Of a DNA stretch of 64,000 nt, positions 41,217 to 54,230 are shown in pieces. Positions within the stretch are counted from its first letter, which is position 1, and the number at the start of each line of letters is the position of its first letter. Under the pieces are notes generated by a model. It saw only the letters and a program-made list of their open reading frames with translations. It did not search any database and was not told where the DNA came from. Made by a program: the position numbers and the translations under genes. Source of the stretch: Bursaphelenchus xylophilus (Eukaryota > Nematoda > Chromadorea > Rhabditida > Aphelenchoididae); the NCBI GenBank assembly GCA_904066235.2, contig CAJFCV020000005.1, forward strand, positions 10,163,501 through 10,227,500. The letters are read 5' to 3'.

Positions 41217-41963
41217 TGCAAAGCAAAATTATAATTCGAATTAACAATTCTAGCAACGAGAGAAAAAGAAAAGAAAAATAAACGCCTGAGGTCGTGGATG
41301 TAAATGTAGACCGATGAAAGTTCAGAGAGCCGTGGAAGAAACAGATCGATATATTGTTTTAGCTGATGATGTTTTCTGCGGAACAAACTCGAATTCCAAG
41401 TTTCAAAATTAAAAAAAAAACAAGTACCATGTGACAGTTTGAGATATGACGTCACTGCCAATAATCAGAGAAATGATAGAAAAAGCAGAGGATTTGAGGT
41501 GCAAAAGAAAGCGTGAAAATTTTCCTGTTGACATAGTTGCTAATGACATGTTTTCGGTTACAAAAATGAGGTTCAAATTCGGTAGACCAGATTGAAATGA
41601 GTTTTATATGACATGACTATGATACTTTAGGCCAATTTCCTTTCCTATGCGCTTCCCAGGGAGTGATTTTTGAGAATATTTTGAAATTTTTTGATGTAAA
41701 TTCTTGCCAATGCAAATTTCCTTTCCTTTTATGCAAAAATTAGCTCCAATCTCTATAGAAAACAGCTTTGTTATAGAAAAAAAATTAATTTTCATCTCTA
41801 ATATCGCGAAAAATTCCAATTTCTCATCATAAACTCTCCCAAAATTCCTTCAAAAAAAATTTGCTCCTCTGCCACTACACACCCGAATTTGGAAGAAAGG
41901 AAATTGGCCTTATGACAAGAGTTGAAACAACATCAACAAAAAAGAAAAAAAAAGTAAACGGTT

Positions 41964-44719
41964 TTATGCCGAAACCTCGTTGGGGTTCATAATTTCCTCG
42001 AGAAGGTTACCCACCTTGCGGCGTCGGCTTTCTTTGGAGAAGAGTTGCTCCAGGCCGAAGCAGGCCTTCGACATGGACTTCACCTCCTCTTCGTACTTGT
42101 TCAGCGAGTCCTCCACCACGTCTTCGCGGCCGTGCTCCTTCTTGCCGTGCGTGGAGACGGACTGGGGGCGTTCGTGTTTGTAGTCGCATAGGCGGCAGCA
42201 GTAGCGGATGATTCCGAGGTCGTTGCACAGATGCCAGAGGATGTGGAAGCCGCGGGTCTGAAAGAGAAGGAGGTCAGATGTTAAAGATTGTATATATGGA
42301 ATCAATCTCTCATAAGCCTCGAAAAATTTTCATTGCAGATCAAAAAACATTATTTTAGGTAGATTTCTCCTCAAAAATCTAACAGGGGAAGTACTCCAAG
42401 TGCGACGCTCAGATTTTCATGAAATGGCACAAATTTAGAATAATTTTTTCTAAGATATATGCGAGAATCCTAGCTCGCGCTTTGCAGAAACGACCGAGAT
42501 TTTTAGATAAACTCGGCGAAAATTTAGGACTTTTTGCCGAATTTCGGCACGAAAAGTTTCATGCCCATTTCAACCGTAAAGGATAACGTTTCTACAAAAA
42601 ATCAAATTTTTCCGCACGAAACTGCCAAAGTTATGGCCAAAAAGCGCTTTTCTCTCTGACCGCTCTCCACGTTTAGCGTGCTCTCTCGGCGGGAAAAATC
42701 GTTCGATATCTCGGCGGCGCCCGCAAAGCGCGAGCTAAAACTTTCAGGAATTGATATTTTGTCCATACCCGACGTGTGTGCAAAATTTAAAGAAAATCTG
42801 AGCGTCGCACAGGAGTACTTCCCCTGTTAGATAAATTCCCCATCAAAAATATAAATTTCAAAAATTTTCTATCAAAACCCCTCCAAAAATTCTCAAATCC
42901 ACTTACCCTGTTGACAATAAACTTATGACACAACAGGCACTCCAAATTCTCTTCATTTCCGGGCCGCACCACCTTTGGCGTCGCTTTTTCACTGGTCGCT
43001 GGGCTATAAACCTGACTCAGCAGGTCCAACGGATTGGGTCCCTCCTCCTCGGCGTCGTCATCATTCATTTTCCGCTTTCGAGTTTCCTCCTTCTCGGCCT
43101 GCATCTTGTTGTAGGCGGCCTGGGCGCGGGCTGCATTCGGTCCGGGATGATTTCCGACCGTCCCCAACAGCTCCATGCTCAGCTTTTGGACGCGGTCGTA
43201 CAGCTCGGCGGAGCGGTCAATCATCATGTCATGGTCGATTCGGCCGTGCTGCTTGGACATGTGGTTCTCCATCTGATCCTTGCGATAGTGCTCCACGTCG
43301 CAGCCGTCGAACTTGCACTTGAATCGGTAGGTGTTCTCGTCCTTTCCCAGATGGAAGAACATGTGCATTTGGCGTGCGCCCGCCGTCACCGGCTTCTGGC
43401 ATTTCGTGCACTCGCCCAGCACCCGTTTCTTGCTCACGCTGAAACTAAAGCGCTCAGTTTTATTTTGAATTCCATATGGCTATATTATACTTGCTATCAG
43501 CTCAAATTTTGGTCAAGAAAACCCGAAAAAACTCTCGAAAATCCCCAAAAAATATCGTTAAACATACCACTGAGTTGAGGTTCCGGGCCTTCGTTTGATC
43601 ACTCTGCCGTGAATATTCACCGCCGGCTTCGCCGGACTGTTCTGCCCGTTGACCAGGCTGTTGAAATTGACGTTGAAGAGCGAGGAAACGTTCTGAATCA
43701 GCGTCGCCGGATCCACATCCTCGTTGTTGCGCTCCATTGAAGCTTCGAGTGTCTTCAGAAGCGAGGAGGACACATTCCCATCAAATTCATCATCATCTTT
43801 ATCAGAGACATGTCCATTATTGCCGAAAAGGCTGGATAACTGCGAATTAAAGTCGATTTCTTTTTCCTGAATCTCGAGATCATGTTCATTGTTGTCATTG
43901 AGAAGATTTCTGAAAGAATTTTGCGTTAGTTTCATCAAGAGAATGGAAGAAAATAAAAAAATCGTTGAAAATCTCAAATTCTTACCCATTTTTGCTCAGA
44001 ACTGTGGCTGTTGCGCTGGCTGTGCTCTCGCTCGGCGACACACTGCTGCTCGTGTTCCGATCTTCGGGCTCGTTTTCGTGTGACAAGGCTCTGCTCAGAA
44101 TATCATGAAGATTTTTGCGTTTCTGTTCGGCCACAACACCATTCGCGGGCTTCGGAGAAAAGGCGCCGTTCTTCTGTTGAAGCTGTTGGACGCGACGCGC
44201 GACCATCTGCTGAATGGCGCCAGTTAATGAGCGGTCAATCATACCTAAAATTGCAAGGTTTCAGTTTCGTTTCCCGCAAATTTGGCTTCATTTTTCGTCA
44301 ACAACCATTTGATGTCAAGTCTAATATAAAATCTGCCAAAAAAGCGGAGATGGCGGCCAAATCCGGCTAAACCACTCACCCTGCAGCACCCGCTTGGCAT
44401 TGGGATTGTCGACGTATGTGTATCGGTAGTCGTTGACTTTGTGATGGGAGATTACGTGCTCTCTAATCTGATTATCACTGGCCCGTCGGGAGGAGCACAA
44501 AAGACACTGAAACGGAAGCCAGTTGAGATGTTCGAGTTTGATATGAATCTCCAAGTCCTCGCACGAGTTCTTCATGACCGGACATTCGGAGCATCTGAAC
44601 AGGCAGGGGGCGGACTGCAGGTCGTTGCTCATGAAGGGCGCCGCGCCCCAGGACGGCGATAAGGCACTGTTCCCATTCTGTCCAGTTCCGAGCAAACTGA
44701 GTTCGTTCAGAGCATTCAT
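41964..44719 (-). CDS. multi-C2H2 zinc-finger protein, 588 aa
   Basis: Probable nuclear regulator. Exons: 44380-44719, 43986-44244, 43568-43909, 42907-43438, 41964-42257. These total 1767 nt, all in phase. N-terminal fingers: FRCSECPVMKNSCEDLEIHI..EH and FQCLLCSSRRASDNQIREHV..HH. The middle is low-complexity with a Gln-rich helix (QQMVARRVQQLQQK). Further pairs are CTKCQKPVTAGARQMHMFFH with CKFDGCDVEHYRKDQMENHM..QH, and CLLCHKFIVNRVTRGFHILW with CCRLCDYKHERPQSVSTHGK..EH. The doublet layout matches the gene at 37321-38390. A TTTGCAG acceptor abuts the ATG, so either a spliced leader or a 5'UTR intron precedes it. The last intron holds a complete 450-bp repeat. Confidence 0.88.
42380..42830. 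mobile_element. 450-bp family, best-preserved copy, in a zinc-finger intron
   Basis: CTAACAGGGGAAGTACTCC at the left is mirrored by GGAGTACTTCCCCTGTTAG at the right. Inside come GCGACGCTCAGATTTTC at the left and its inverse at the right. The interior is unique to the family and non-coding. Confidence 0.85.
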
Positions 44720-47600
44720 CTGCAAACGAATATTCAATTATAAACAAACAAAAACTCGCGAAAATACACGTGATTCTTGTAAACGCCCCATGGAGAAGAT
44801 AAAAAATTAAAAAGTGCATAAGCACGCTATCAAAAAACAAAACGGTTAGCAAAAATACGTCAAGAATTCTGCATTCTTCAAGAAAAAAGCCAATTTCGTC
44901 CAACACGCTAAAATTGCACACAAGAAATAATGTTATACTAGGTGTGGAAGGTCAAGCCAAAAAATAACGAAAAATTCTTCAGAATCCACCGTGAAAGAGA
45001 GCGACGTCCGTGAACAATGACATGCACGTGACAGGGAGAGCCATAAACCGAAGATTCTTTGTCCGTTCCATGCCAAAAAACAGAGTTAAAATCTGCATAC
45101 GCGAAAATCCCTAAAAATTTTTAGGAAATGCATAAATTTTGACGTTTTCTTGAAGAAAAGTTGGTTTTTGATGGCTACAGTTAGTAGAAACGAAGGAAAC
45201 AAAGAATAAAATCAACTGGCAAGGTTTTTGTGCAGATGTTTGGTGCGATCAAAGCGGTTTGGGGCCGGGGGAATCCGCAAAAGAACGCCTGATTCCACTC
45301 CACCTCGGCTCTTGCGTTCGAGTGCGACGAAAGTGAAAGTTATGGTGGGGTGGAAAGAACGCGCGGAATTCTGAGAGCCACTCGGATTCCGGAGCAGAAA
45401 AAAACACGCACAATCAATGTAAAAAAGGCGCCAAACCCGTCGCAATTACATTGTTCATGCGAAGCGAAAGAAAAAACGATGATTTAAGGGAATATTTTTT
45501 CAAAATCAAATATTCAGATACTCAGAAGGCCGTAGGAATGGGTAAAATGTAAAATGGGACCATATTAAGTCACAAAACATTAGTTTAAATCACAAAAATA
45601 GCGGGGTTTTGACGAACTTCAGCTGAATATCAAGTGTAATATAGAGAACCCGCTGATCAGCCGCTCCCAACATCCGGAGCTGGGGAAATCTGCGAGGACA
45701 CGACGATTGCGGCCCACAGCAAGCCATGCAGAAGAAGAAGAGGGCCCGGTGCGCGCTGTGGTCGAGTGAGGGTGCGGCAAAGTGGAGCGCGCGTTGCGAC
45801 GGCGTCTGTTCGATGATTTGGACACCAGCCGTCGCTCCGATACGACGAGGCTTTCGAGAGAGGCAGAAGAAGAAGGAGGAGTGCAGATTCTCAGCTCTCA
45901 ATCAAAAATTCTCACAGAGTGGGGGGATTCAGCGGCGGGGGGAGCGGGAAGAAGAAGAGATGGGGGAAGATGACTTCGGATGGAGATGACGAAGATATGA
46001 CAGTTCGAATGGGGGATCGGAACCTTTAGAATGGACAAAAACACAGTTGATTCCACGATTCTCACGATGAAAGTAATTCAATTACATCTTGTTTACAGTA
46101 AAAACATTAATTTCCTGGTCGGGTTTAAAGAGGCATAAAGAAGATAACAGTAACAAGTTGAAAGGCCCTCAAAAATCAAATCCCCTCCGACTTCTCAAGA
46201 TCACACCGCCTTCTCGCGTTCTCTGACCCCAGCGCCTCCAAGGTCCAGCAGAGTCGTCCAAGCGAATGAACTCGGCATATGCTGCGGCCTGGGTTGTTTG
46301 TGCACCCAACGGTGCGACATCTGATCACGACAAACAAAAAAAGAGAAAATCGGAGTGAACGCCAACCTTATCAAGAAACCCACCTCGCCTCCTTTTTCCC
46401 CCACAGCAGAAAAATAGCCGCGAATCGAATGACAGAAAAATTTGGAAGCCAGGAATCAGACGCCCTGATCGGCAACGAAGCGAAGACCCCACGCGGATTC
46501 TGGAGCCATCGCGAATGGGGTGTCGAAATCAAGGTGAGAGGTGGTGAAGGGAGAAGAGAGAGGGGCTGAGTGGACGTTGAAGGGACGATTGCTGATGGTT
46601 CGATGGGATTCTGAAGACAAAGAAGATTCAGAAGAGAGATGATGATGAGAAATAAACATACAAGTCTTGTTGAATAAAGGCGGGAATTAACGTTAAAAGT
46701 TGCCATTTGTCGTAAAACTGAGCAAAAAATCATACAATCTTCAAAATTCAAAGATCTCAAGTCACCATAACCTCAAAAACCCCTCTGCCGACTCCAGAAG
46801 CGCAGATCCGGTCGGAAGGCGAGCCGCACGGACCGGGCCAGTACCGGCCGCCACCGATTTGCGAAGCGTTTTGGCAAAAGAAGCCGCCACGAAGAAGGGG
46901 CCCAGTACTCGAACAGGTGCACCCGCTGAATCGCCGGGAACAGAGATTTTCTTCCGTTGGACACGACACACGAGAAGACGAAGTGAGCGGACAGGAGGAA
47001 AAGGAGGGGGGAAGCAGAAGAAGAAGCAGGGGGCAGAACGTGGGGACCGCCGCGGCACCACACCTCCACTCACTCACTCTCAGCCCCCCAAAACCAACCA
47101 CTCCGATGAAAGCAAGAAGACCAAGGAGAAGACGGACGGACGGACGACGCAACGGCCCCACCTCCACAAATCCGCTTCGGTCCGGCCTGGGGTTTCAGGC
47201 CAGCGCCGGGAAATCTCCCCTCCTCTCCGCACCCTCAAAATGATGGCCCCGACCCGACTTCAGATCTCAGCGCTTTGCAAGCTGATCCGCGACGCTATAG
47301 CCTCAGTGCGGCCTCGGATCGCGTGCTGCGTCGGATCAGGCGGCGAACGAAGCGGCCTGACGTCAGAATCTCGACCAATAAACAAAATCTGGTCGGCTGC
47401 ACGCAAAAACAATCTCCTTTGTTTTGAACGTACTCAATGCAAGCGGATTTGCGTTGAAAACGGGCTAGACCAAAAGATTCTGCGATTTTGACGCTAGAAA
47501 TGGATTTTTAATAACAGGAAGCTTAATAGCAGAATCTGCGAGCAATGAGGTGCCATCATTACCTCTAACCTTTCACAGGGCGGGTTGCGCAATTAGGTAG
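44720..47600. other. GC-rich islands upstream of the zinc-finger gene
   Basis: No gene could be supported. GC-rich blocks (about 45230-45420, 45640-46000, 46200-46640, 46780-47440) alternate with AT-rich DN A. All six frames are long-open because of base composition. Purine-rich CAGAAGAAGAAG, GGATTCTGGAGCC and similar words recur. These could be promoters, enhancers or 5'UTR exons of the minus-strand gene. Confidence 0.4.
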
Positions 47601-48790
47601 ATAAAAGCGTTCGGTCGCGCTAATTCTCCGCGCACCTAATAATTTCTGTGGCATTCATTATTTTGCGTTGGGTTGGCTCAGGAAATCCGGGATCAGGTCG
47701 ACTCTACGGTAGGCCGAAGACTTGGAAATATGAATTTTTTTAAGAGAAATAGGTGCTGAGAGTTGATCAAAGACAAAAATGATGACTAAATTGAAATAAA
47801 GAGGTATTTCGCAGTGATTTTTGAGAATTCTGAAAAAATTAATGTCTTAATTACTCCAAAAAGGGTGGATTAATAATGAGTAATTAAGATAATGATAACT
47901 ATCGTGAGGTTCTTATAGGTTCCTGGCTTTTCTTGCATTCGTAGGCATCTGTTTTCAACACAATTTCTGATTTATCCGATTGCTCAAAGACAGATGCATT
48001 TTTGGTTTCCCGAAGCCATGATCAATTAACCCCTCGCATATGCAGATGCTGAAGCCCCTCGGTGACGAAACCCGAATATGCAACGAAAGAGACGCGAAAA
48101 TTAAGCGGACCTCACTGCCCCAGCCGAAGGGGGGCAAGGCGGCGGAGAAGACAGGAGGTGGAGAAGCCGGGTAATCAGCGACAACACCGTGCAGAAGAAG
48201 CCCCAGCGGTCCAGGCCCCGCACCACCGCCCCACAAGAGCCTTGAACAAACAGAGAATCGAGGAGAGGCGAAACAAAAATCAGTCCGCCCTAACGGTGCG
48301 GGGGGCGCGTGAGGCCCGGACGTCGTCGTCACAGCACCCACGACCCCCACACTGAATCCCCGCACGCTGAAGAGTGTGGGGCCCTGAAGTGGCCGGCTGA
48401 TAGGAGTCTGGCGAACCGAAGTCAGACGTCGCGCAAATACAGCACACAATGGGCGGGAGTGGGATATCATGTGTTGTTACAGAAGTGAAAGGGGATACAG
48501 ATGGGGCGCTAGACAACGGATGGATGGGTTGAGATGGAAGGGAGTGGAGTTTGAGAAGGTGAAGTCATCAGCGTTAGACGGAAAAATCAGAGAACATATT
48601 GTTTGACAAACGGATTATTTTGTGAAGTATGTATTCAGAAGTCTTTGAGTCATCTTAAAATAAATATCTAGAAATGACGATCAAGTTTAAACTCATTCTT
48701 GGTCGTTATAATCACGGAATAAAAGACTAGTCATATAGCGAAACCACTCTATAACAGACTATTGTAGAAGTCTTAGACGGTGATTTTAGA
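47601..48790. other. continuation of island region
   Basis: One island at about 48060-48440 (CCCCAGCGGTCCAGG, CGCACCACCGCCCC). The rest is AT-rich. No splice-consistent exon was found. Confidence 0.4.
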
Positions 48791-48793
48791 CTA

Positions 48794-48943
48794 TCAGTCT
48801 GTCGGGAATATAATGAAAAAAATATCGCCAATCACATCGCTGAAGTGAAAAGCAATTTGATTTTGCTACAAAAAAGTTCATTGTCTCGCCGGCGATGCGA
48901 TTTTCGATGCGACATAGAGTTCATTATTTTCCCGACAGACTGA
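48794..48943. mobile_element. TCAGTCTGTCGGG MITE, copy 15 (TA-flanked)
   Basis: TA TCAGTCTGTCGGGAATATAA ... TTATTTTCCCGACAGACTGA TA; long-form arms. Confidence 0.85.
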
Positions 48944-51590
48944 TAACCCACTCTCTCTAGGTTAAAGTTCTTCTATAACAAACTGTTCTCATCATAGCCA
49001 GATCCCACTGCAGTCTAATCAAAAAATCTCAACCGCTCTCCACGGTCCCACTTTTCGAAACTAACCCAGTCGTCTCATCTGAATCCCCGACCTTGCCCGT
49101 CAACCCCCACCTACTCTTCTGTCATCACAACATCTGCTGCTGCAACCGTCGGCTTGCCTTAATTCCAGCGGGAAAGTGGTGGAAGAGGAAACCGGCCCGG
49201 TGCACGCAACGATTCCATCGTTGAGCGGCTTTGTCACCACGGAAACCGACTTCAGCCGAAGAACCGCCGCCATTCCGCTCCACACACGGCTTCTGCTCGG
49301 ATTTTCTCCGACGACACCGCAGCCGCCACCGCTTCTCTGTGGTGCCGCCAAATCCAGCTTCCCGTTGTCCGCCGCTCCTCCGAATTAACGCGCCGAAATC
49401 TTGGCCGAACAGTCCCGTTATGAGACTAATGAGCGGGCAGAGGTGGGTCACATTACACGGAAGATAATGGGATGGGATATTGATGAAAACTTGAGGATTT
49501 TTGTCGATGAAACATTGTGATTTTAAACTCGAGATGACTATGATGACAGCCGGAAAAAATAAGTGGCAACAAACTGACCAAGACTAGAATTGATGTCTTG
49601 GGATACGCTTGATCAAAAGGTCAATGAATTATACGTTAAATACTCTAAGAATTTATGACAGTAATTGCAAGAAATTTGCAACTTAGCAAGGGCTATCTTA
49701 CCAGCTTTTAAGCCGTATTTTAAACTGAATTTTTTGTCGCACCACTAAAATTTATTGAACCTAAGAAGCGAAGTCATCAACTACCGTACTCCAAAAGTCC
49801 TACTCCTCCTCGGAAGCCGCGGAGCCCCACAGAAGCCCGCTTAATTTAAAGCCAAACGAAGCCTCCTCCTCGTACCAGCCAAATCCACGAACAAAGAAGA
49901 AGACAGTGCATCCCCACAGTTCCGATGAAGGCTGATGAAACCCGACTGCGTGTCGTATGAATATGAAGTGTTGCCAGAAGCCGGTGGGGGCCTGCTGGAA
50001 GCACGCACCGACGAGAATCCCCGCCACCGGGAGAGGAGCGGGCAGAAGACGAAGACCGGTGGTGGTGGAGCCCCGACGACAATTCGAGCGTGTATGCTTT
50101 TGTGGAGCGGGGCGAGAAGGGCGGTGGGGCTGGGAGAAGAAGCCGCCCGACTCTGCAATTGCGACCCCAGCACGCACGATGAAGCGTGGGATTCGGCGTG
50201 GATTCTGAAGAGAGAAGCGGGGAGTGTTGGTGGTTGCGTAATGCGGGCGCAAAGTGCTCTGGCTACAACGACTCCAGCTTCCGCTGAAGTCCAAGCACGA
50301 CATCAGAGACGGAAACAAAGAGAGGCGTCTGAAGCCGGCACGGCTTCAGACACCCATATTAACAGAGCGCAAAGAGAAGGATGGCTTCTTGTCACACGAA
50401 GAAGCCCCCCAAATCCCCTCTCATTTTGTATGCACAGAAGCCGCGTTGTCATTGGAATGCACACCGAAACCCCAATGAATAATAAGGCTGTGGAAGGGCT
50501 ATGAAGACGATTGATAAGAAGATGACGGGGCAAAGCGACGATGGAGATGGAAGAAAGAAGCGACGATAAGACGCTTGGGCGTTGAATTTGTCAACAACTA
50601 CAAACGCAAGGCTTCACAGCGTTCCCTACGATCTTATCGTCAATTATCGAGACATATGTTACAATATTTCCCGATATTTTGTAGACAAATCCCCTCAGAT
50701 GTAAATGTAACGCTCTCCGGAAGCCGCATCAAGCAAGCGGGACATCGTAAAGCCTCCGCGAAACCTTTCTCCGAGCCCAGGAAGTATGTAGTTGTATATC
50801 AATAAAAATGGAACTGGAAACAGAAGCATATGGCAGCAATAGGATTCTGGGAAAACGGGGAAGAGGGAAGCGGCTTGAAAACTTTATACCGCACAGGTTG
50901 AGAGGGCAGAATTTACGATGCAAACAAGCGAAGAGGGCTTTTATAAGTCCAAAAGTAATTTAAATGACAAAGCCTCGCTCTAATGTCAATTCCATTGGCC
51001 AAAACAATCCAATGGCCATAACAAGTCATCGCTATTTTGATTTCTACACACCCCCATAACTAATGACTTGTTCTGCTCCGTAATTACAGCATCACCGACC
51101 CACCGCTTTTCACTCAGATGATGACAATTGCCATCTGCTCAAGCGCCTGTAATTCCGATCTATGAAGTCATCATACCCCCCACACACAACACCCCCAAAC
51201 AATACGCCGACAACAACTGTGGTGGGGCGAAGGCAGCCAGGAAGAGTGGAGTCCAATGAAGTTTCCATCCTTCATTTAAACCCAAAAGAATCGGCGCCAG
51301 ATGCTGGTGCATTTTGCTCTCCCTAACGTCGGGGAAGGAGAAGTCTTCGCCTTTTTTTCCGCTGGGGGCGAGAGGAAACGATGAATGAAACTGATGGAGA
51401 AGGGAAACTGAATCAATTTTCGACTAAAAGATGGCTTCTGGAAAAGCGAGCGGATTCACAGATTCCACGAAGACGATCTGCAGAGCTCTCTGTAAAATGG
51501 GTGTTTAATGGTGGAGAAGTAAAGGCGTCTGAATTGAATAGAAATGACTGCTTTCAATTTTGATTCAAGGTTTACAGGCTGGGGTGGCGT
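48944..51590. other. continuation of island region
   Basis: Islands at about 49080-49460, 49800-50480 and 51060-51380. The 49800-50480 block is open on both strands over 170-190 codons, which I attribute to high GC. No domain was recognised in any frame. Confidence 0.4.
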
Positions 51591-51604
51591 TAACGTATTC
51601 TACA

Positions 51605-52046
51605 ACAAAGGCTTCCAAGTGCGACACACAGATTTTCTACAAATTTTGCGCACATGTCAAGCATGGGTCATAGATCAAGGTCTGAAAGTTTTAGCTCGCG
51701 CTTTGCAAGCCCGGCTGTGATATTCAACGAGTTTTGCGGTCGAGAGAATATGCAAAAGGCGGAGAGCGGTCAGAAAAAATCATTTATTGGCCACGTCTTT
51801 GCCAGTTTCACGCCGAAAGAATTGATTTTTTGTGGAGACATTTCCCTCGACGTTAGAAACAAACTCAAAAATTTTCATGTTCAAATTCACAAAAAATGTC
51901 ATATTTTTTCCAAATTTCGATCAAAAAATCTCGGTCGTTTCTGCAAATCACAAGCTAGGAGTCTCGTATATGTCTTCAAAAAAATATTCTAAATTTGCGC
52001 CTAATTTCATCAAGATCTGAGCGTCGCACTTGGGGCATTTCCCCGG
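51605..52046. mobile_element. 450-bp family, full copy
   Basis: TCCAAGTGCGACACACAGATTTTC left, CAAGATCTGAGCGTCGCACTTGG right, with the TTAGCTCGCGCTTTGCAAGC interior. Confidence 0.7.
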
Positions 52047-52698
52047 TAAGCACAAAGCCCTCCGAATTTCTTCACAAATCAGTTTGTTATGCAATCAAAA
52101 GGCCTTCTAGACAACATCACCTGTTCTTTTCGAGAATCCGAAAAAATGAAGTCGCTTTATGGCGATTTGTTTGGTCAAAACGTTCGTTTTCTGTTGGAAA
52201 TTTCTCAAAAACGTTGTTGAAAAGACAATACTCGTATTTTAGATTTCGGAAATCGCCCAAAAACGCTCATTACGTCATCAGCCTACCTGCTTGGTCCTCA
52301 AAAACAGCTTGCAAGGCCTTCCCCATTACTTTTCACTATCGCCGCCGGACAAGAGAAGGCTGTGAAGCCCACAGCCCGCGGATCAGTCGGAATATTCCGC
52401 TGTTCGAGAGGCTTGAGATCGTCTAATCTTTCGTAACCCCTCGCCTCTCTTCGAACCAGCGAAGTAAACAGAGGGAATCGGTCCGAAAATCGAGCCTTCT
52501 GGGCATCTGTGAGTGATAAGGGTGGCAGTTGGGGGAGAAGGGAGAGGAGAAAGGCCCTCACCTCTTAATGTCCGAACCTCGCCGCCTCTTCCGTGCAGCT
52601 ACAGCAAGAGTTTGTTACAGCCTGAAGTTGACAGGTGAAGCAGGGATGTTTTTATCGGAGCGAATGGAATTGATGGACCGGAAGGTTGGGGTTGGCTA
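52047..52698. other. gene-free, one GC island
   Basis: Island at about 52280-52560, same character as those at 45-51 kb. No gene. Confidence 0.35.
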
Positions 52699-52843
52699 GG
52701 TTTGTCGGGAAAATAATAAGTGAAATGTTGCGATGGCGTCGCTGAAATGAAAAGCAATTCGATTTTGTCGCGACACAATCTATTTTTTCTTCGGCGATGT
52801 AATTTTCGATGCGACAGTGCTCATTAATTTCCCGACAAACTGG
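52699..52843. mobile_element. TCAGTCTGTCGGG MITE, copy 16
   Basis: GGTTTGTCGGGAAAATAATA to TTAATTTCCCGACAAACTGG; long-form arms with GCGTCGCTGAAATGAAAAGC. Confidence 0.75.
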
Positions 52844-53799
52844 CAAACTCTTATGTGTAATTTTGAGGTGACTCCTTCTTCTGCCAATGTTATCATTTTT
52901 ACTGAGTATATCAGGCTAATCAGCTAGCAGTTGCAGACAAAGCCGTTTGTTTCGCCCCTCTCAACGCGACAACTTCAGAATCCGGCCCACAAAAGCAAAC
53001 AGTGGGGACTGAAAATTAGTAGGTCAAAGAGTGAAGAAGAGGAATTGGATGACAAGAAAAGTTGTGTCCGAAGGCTCTTCGGGGGCCCCGCTCTTACTTA
53101 ATCGCTCAGTGGGATTGGAAGGAAGCGGATTTCTCAAAAACAAGCCGAACAACGAACGCGAAAAGGTCGAAAGGAATCAGGGCCTTAATGATTGGCACAG
53201 TTGGCCTCGAAAGCCTCCGGACTTCGGGCGATCAGATGCCCGAGGCGAGATGGATTTGAGTTTTGAGAAGTTTGAAGGGGCCTAGAGGGAATTTGAAAGC
53301 AGCAGAAACGTGAATTGAAGGCCAAACTTTGGCCAATTCGAGAAAATTTATATTATTCATGAAATACAAGGGATGAAACAAGGATAAACTCGGAATTAAC
53401 TGCATTGCAGACAATATTCTTCGCAAAAAAGTACGAAACACCACCTACTCTGACTCGTCTCCCTTCTGATGATGCAGCGAAAGCGGCGCGATGACGAAAC
53501 AGTTGACAGACCGTCGTCAATTAATCCCCCACAGATCCCCGGAAAGGGAAAACAAAAAAGAATGAAGATGTACAAGGCCTTCCTAAAACCAGGATTCTGA
53601 ATCCCTAATGACGCACGGAATAGAATGCGAAGAAGGGAGGGGAATGTTTCTGCTGAAGAAAAGGGGGGAAGAGAATTAACTACAATTCTGGTGGCGGCGT
53701 GCCCACAGACCAGTGGGATAGCGAGATATTTGGATGCGGATATTAACATAATACTGTTTGTCTAGCCATGCTTTGGCGATATTATTCGGCAAATCTTTC
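52844..53799. other. gene-free, two GC islands
   Basis: Islands near 53040-53280 and 53440-53740. No splice-consistent exon. Confidence 0.35.
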
Positions 53800-53905
53800 T
53801 AGTCTGTCGGGAAAATAATGTGTCGCATCGAAAATCGCATCGCCGCTGAGAAAATGAAGTGTGTTACGGCAACCTCAAATTGCTTTTCATTTCAGCAATT
53901 TTGGC
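53800..53905. mobile_element. TCAGTCTGTCGGG MITE, left half only
   Basis: AGTCTGTCGGGAAAATAATG and the ATCGCATCGCCGCTGAG arm are present, then the sequence passes into a 450-bp family fragment, so the right half was probably replaced. Confidence 0.6.
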
Positions 53906-54180
53906 ATGGAAAGTTTTGCTTCTATTTTTATTGCAGAGAGTGATGTTTCCACAAAAAATAATAATTTCTTCCGCGCGAAACTGACAAAGATATGGCCTGA
54001 ACAGTGTTTTTCTCGGACCGTTCTTCGCCTTTCGTGTGCTCTCTCGGCCGCAATGATTGTTGAATATCTTGGCTGCCTCTGCAAAGCGAAAGCTAAAACT
54101 TTCAGGAATTAATGTGCGGCCCACTCACGACATGCGCACCAAGTTTAAAGAAAATCCGAGCATCGCACTTGGAGTACTTC
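53906..54180. repeat. 450-bp family, partial
   Basis: GCATGGAAAGTTTTGC, CTCTCGGCCGCAATG, GCGAAAGCTAAAACTTTC and the end ATCGCACTTGGAGTACTTCC. The left terminus is missing. Confidence 0.6.
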
Positions 54181-54230
54181 CTGAGAGAAAATTAACTAAT
54201 AATACGATCTTTTTTACAGTAAATTGCTTT

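Noticed and set aside
46700..47491. 263-codon open frame on the plus strand in a GC island
   Set aside because: Several other frames on both strands are also open here because of high GC. The protein is low-complexity R/K/T/P without motif.
49800..50504. Overlapping 170-190 codon frames on both strands
   Set aside because: Same explanation: GC-rich island; neither frame shows protein-like organisation.
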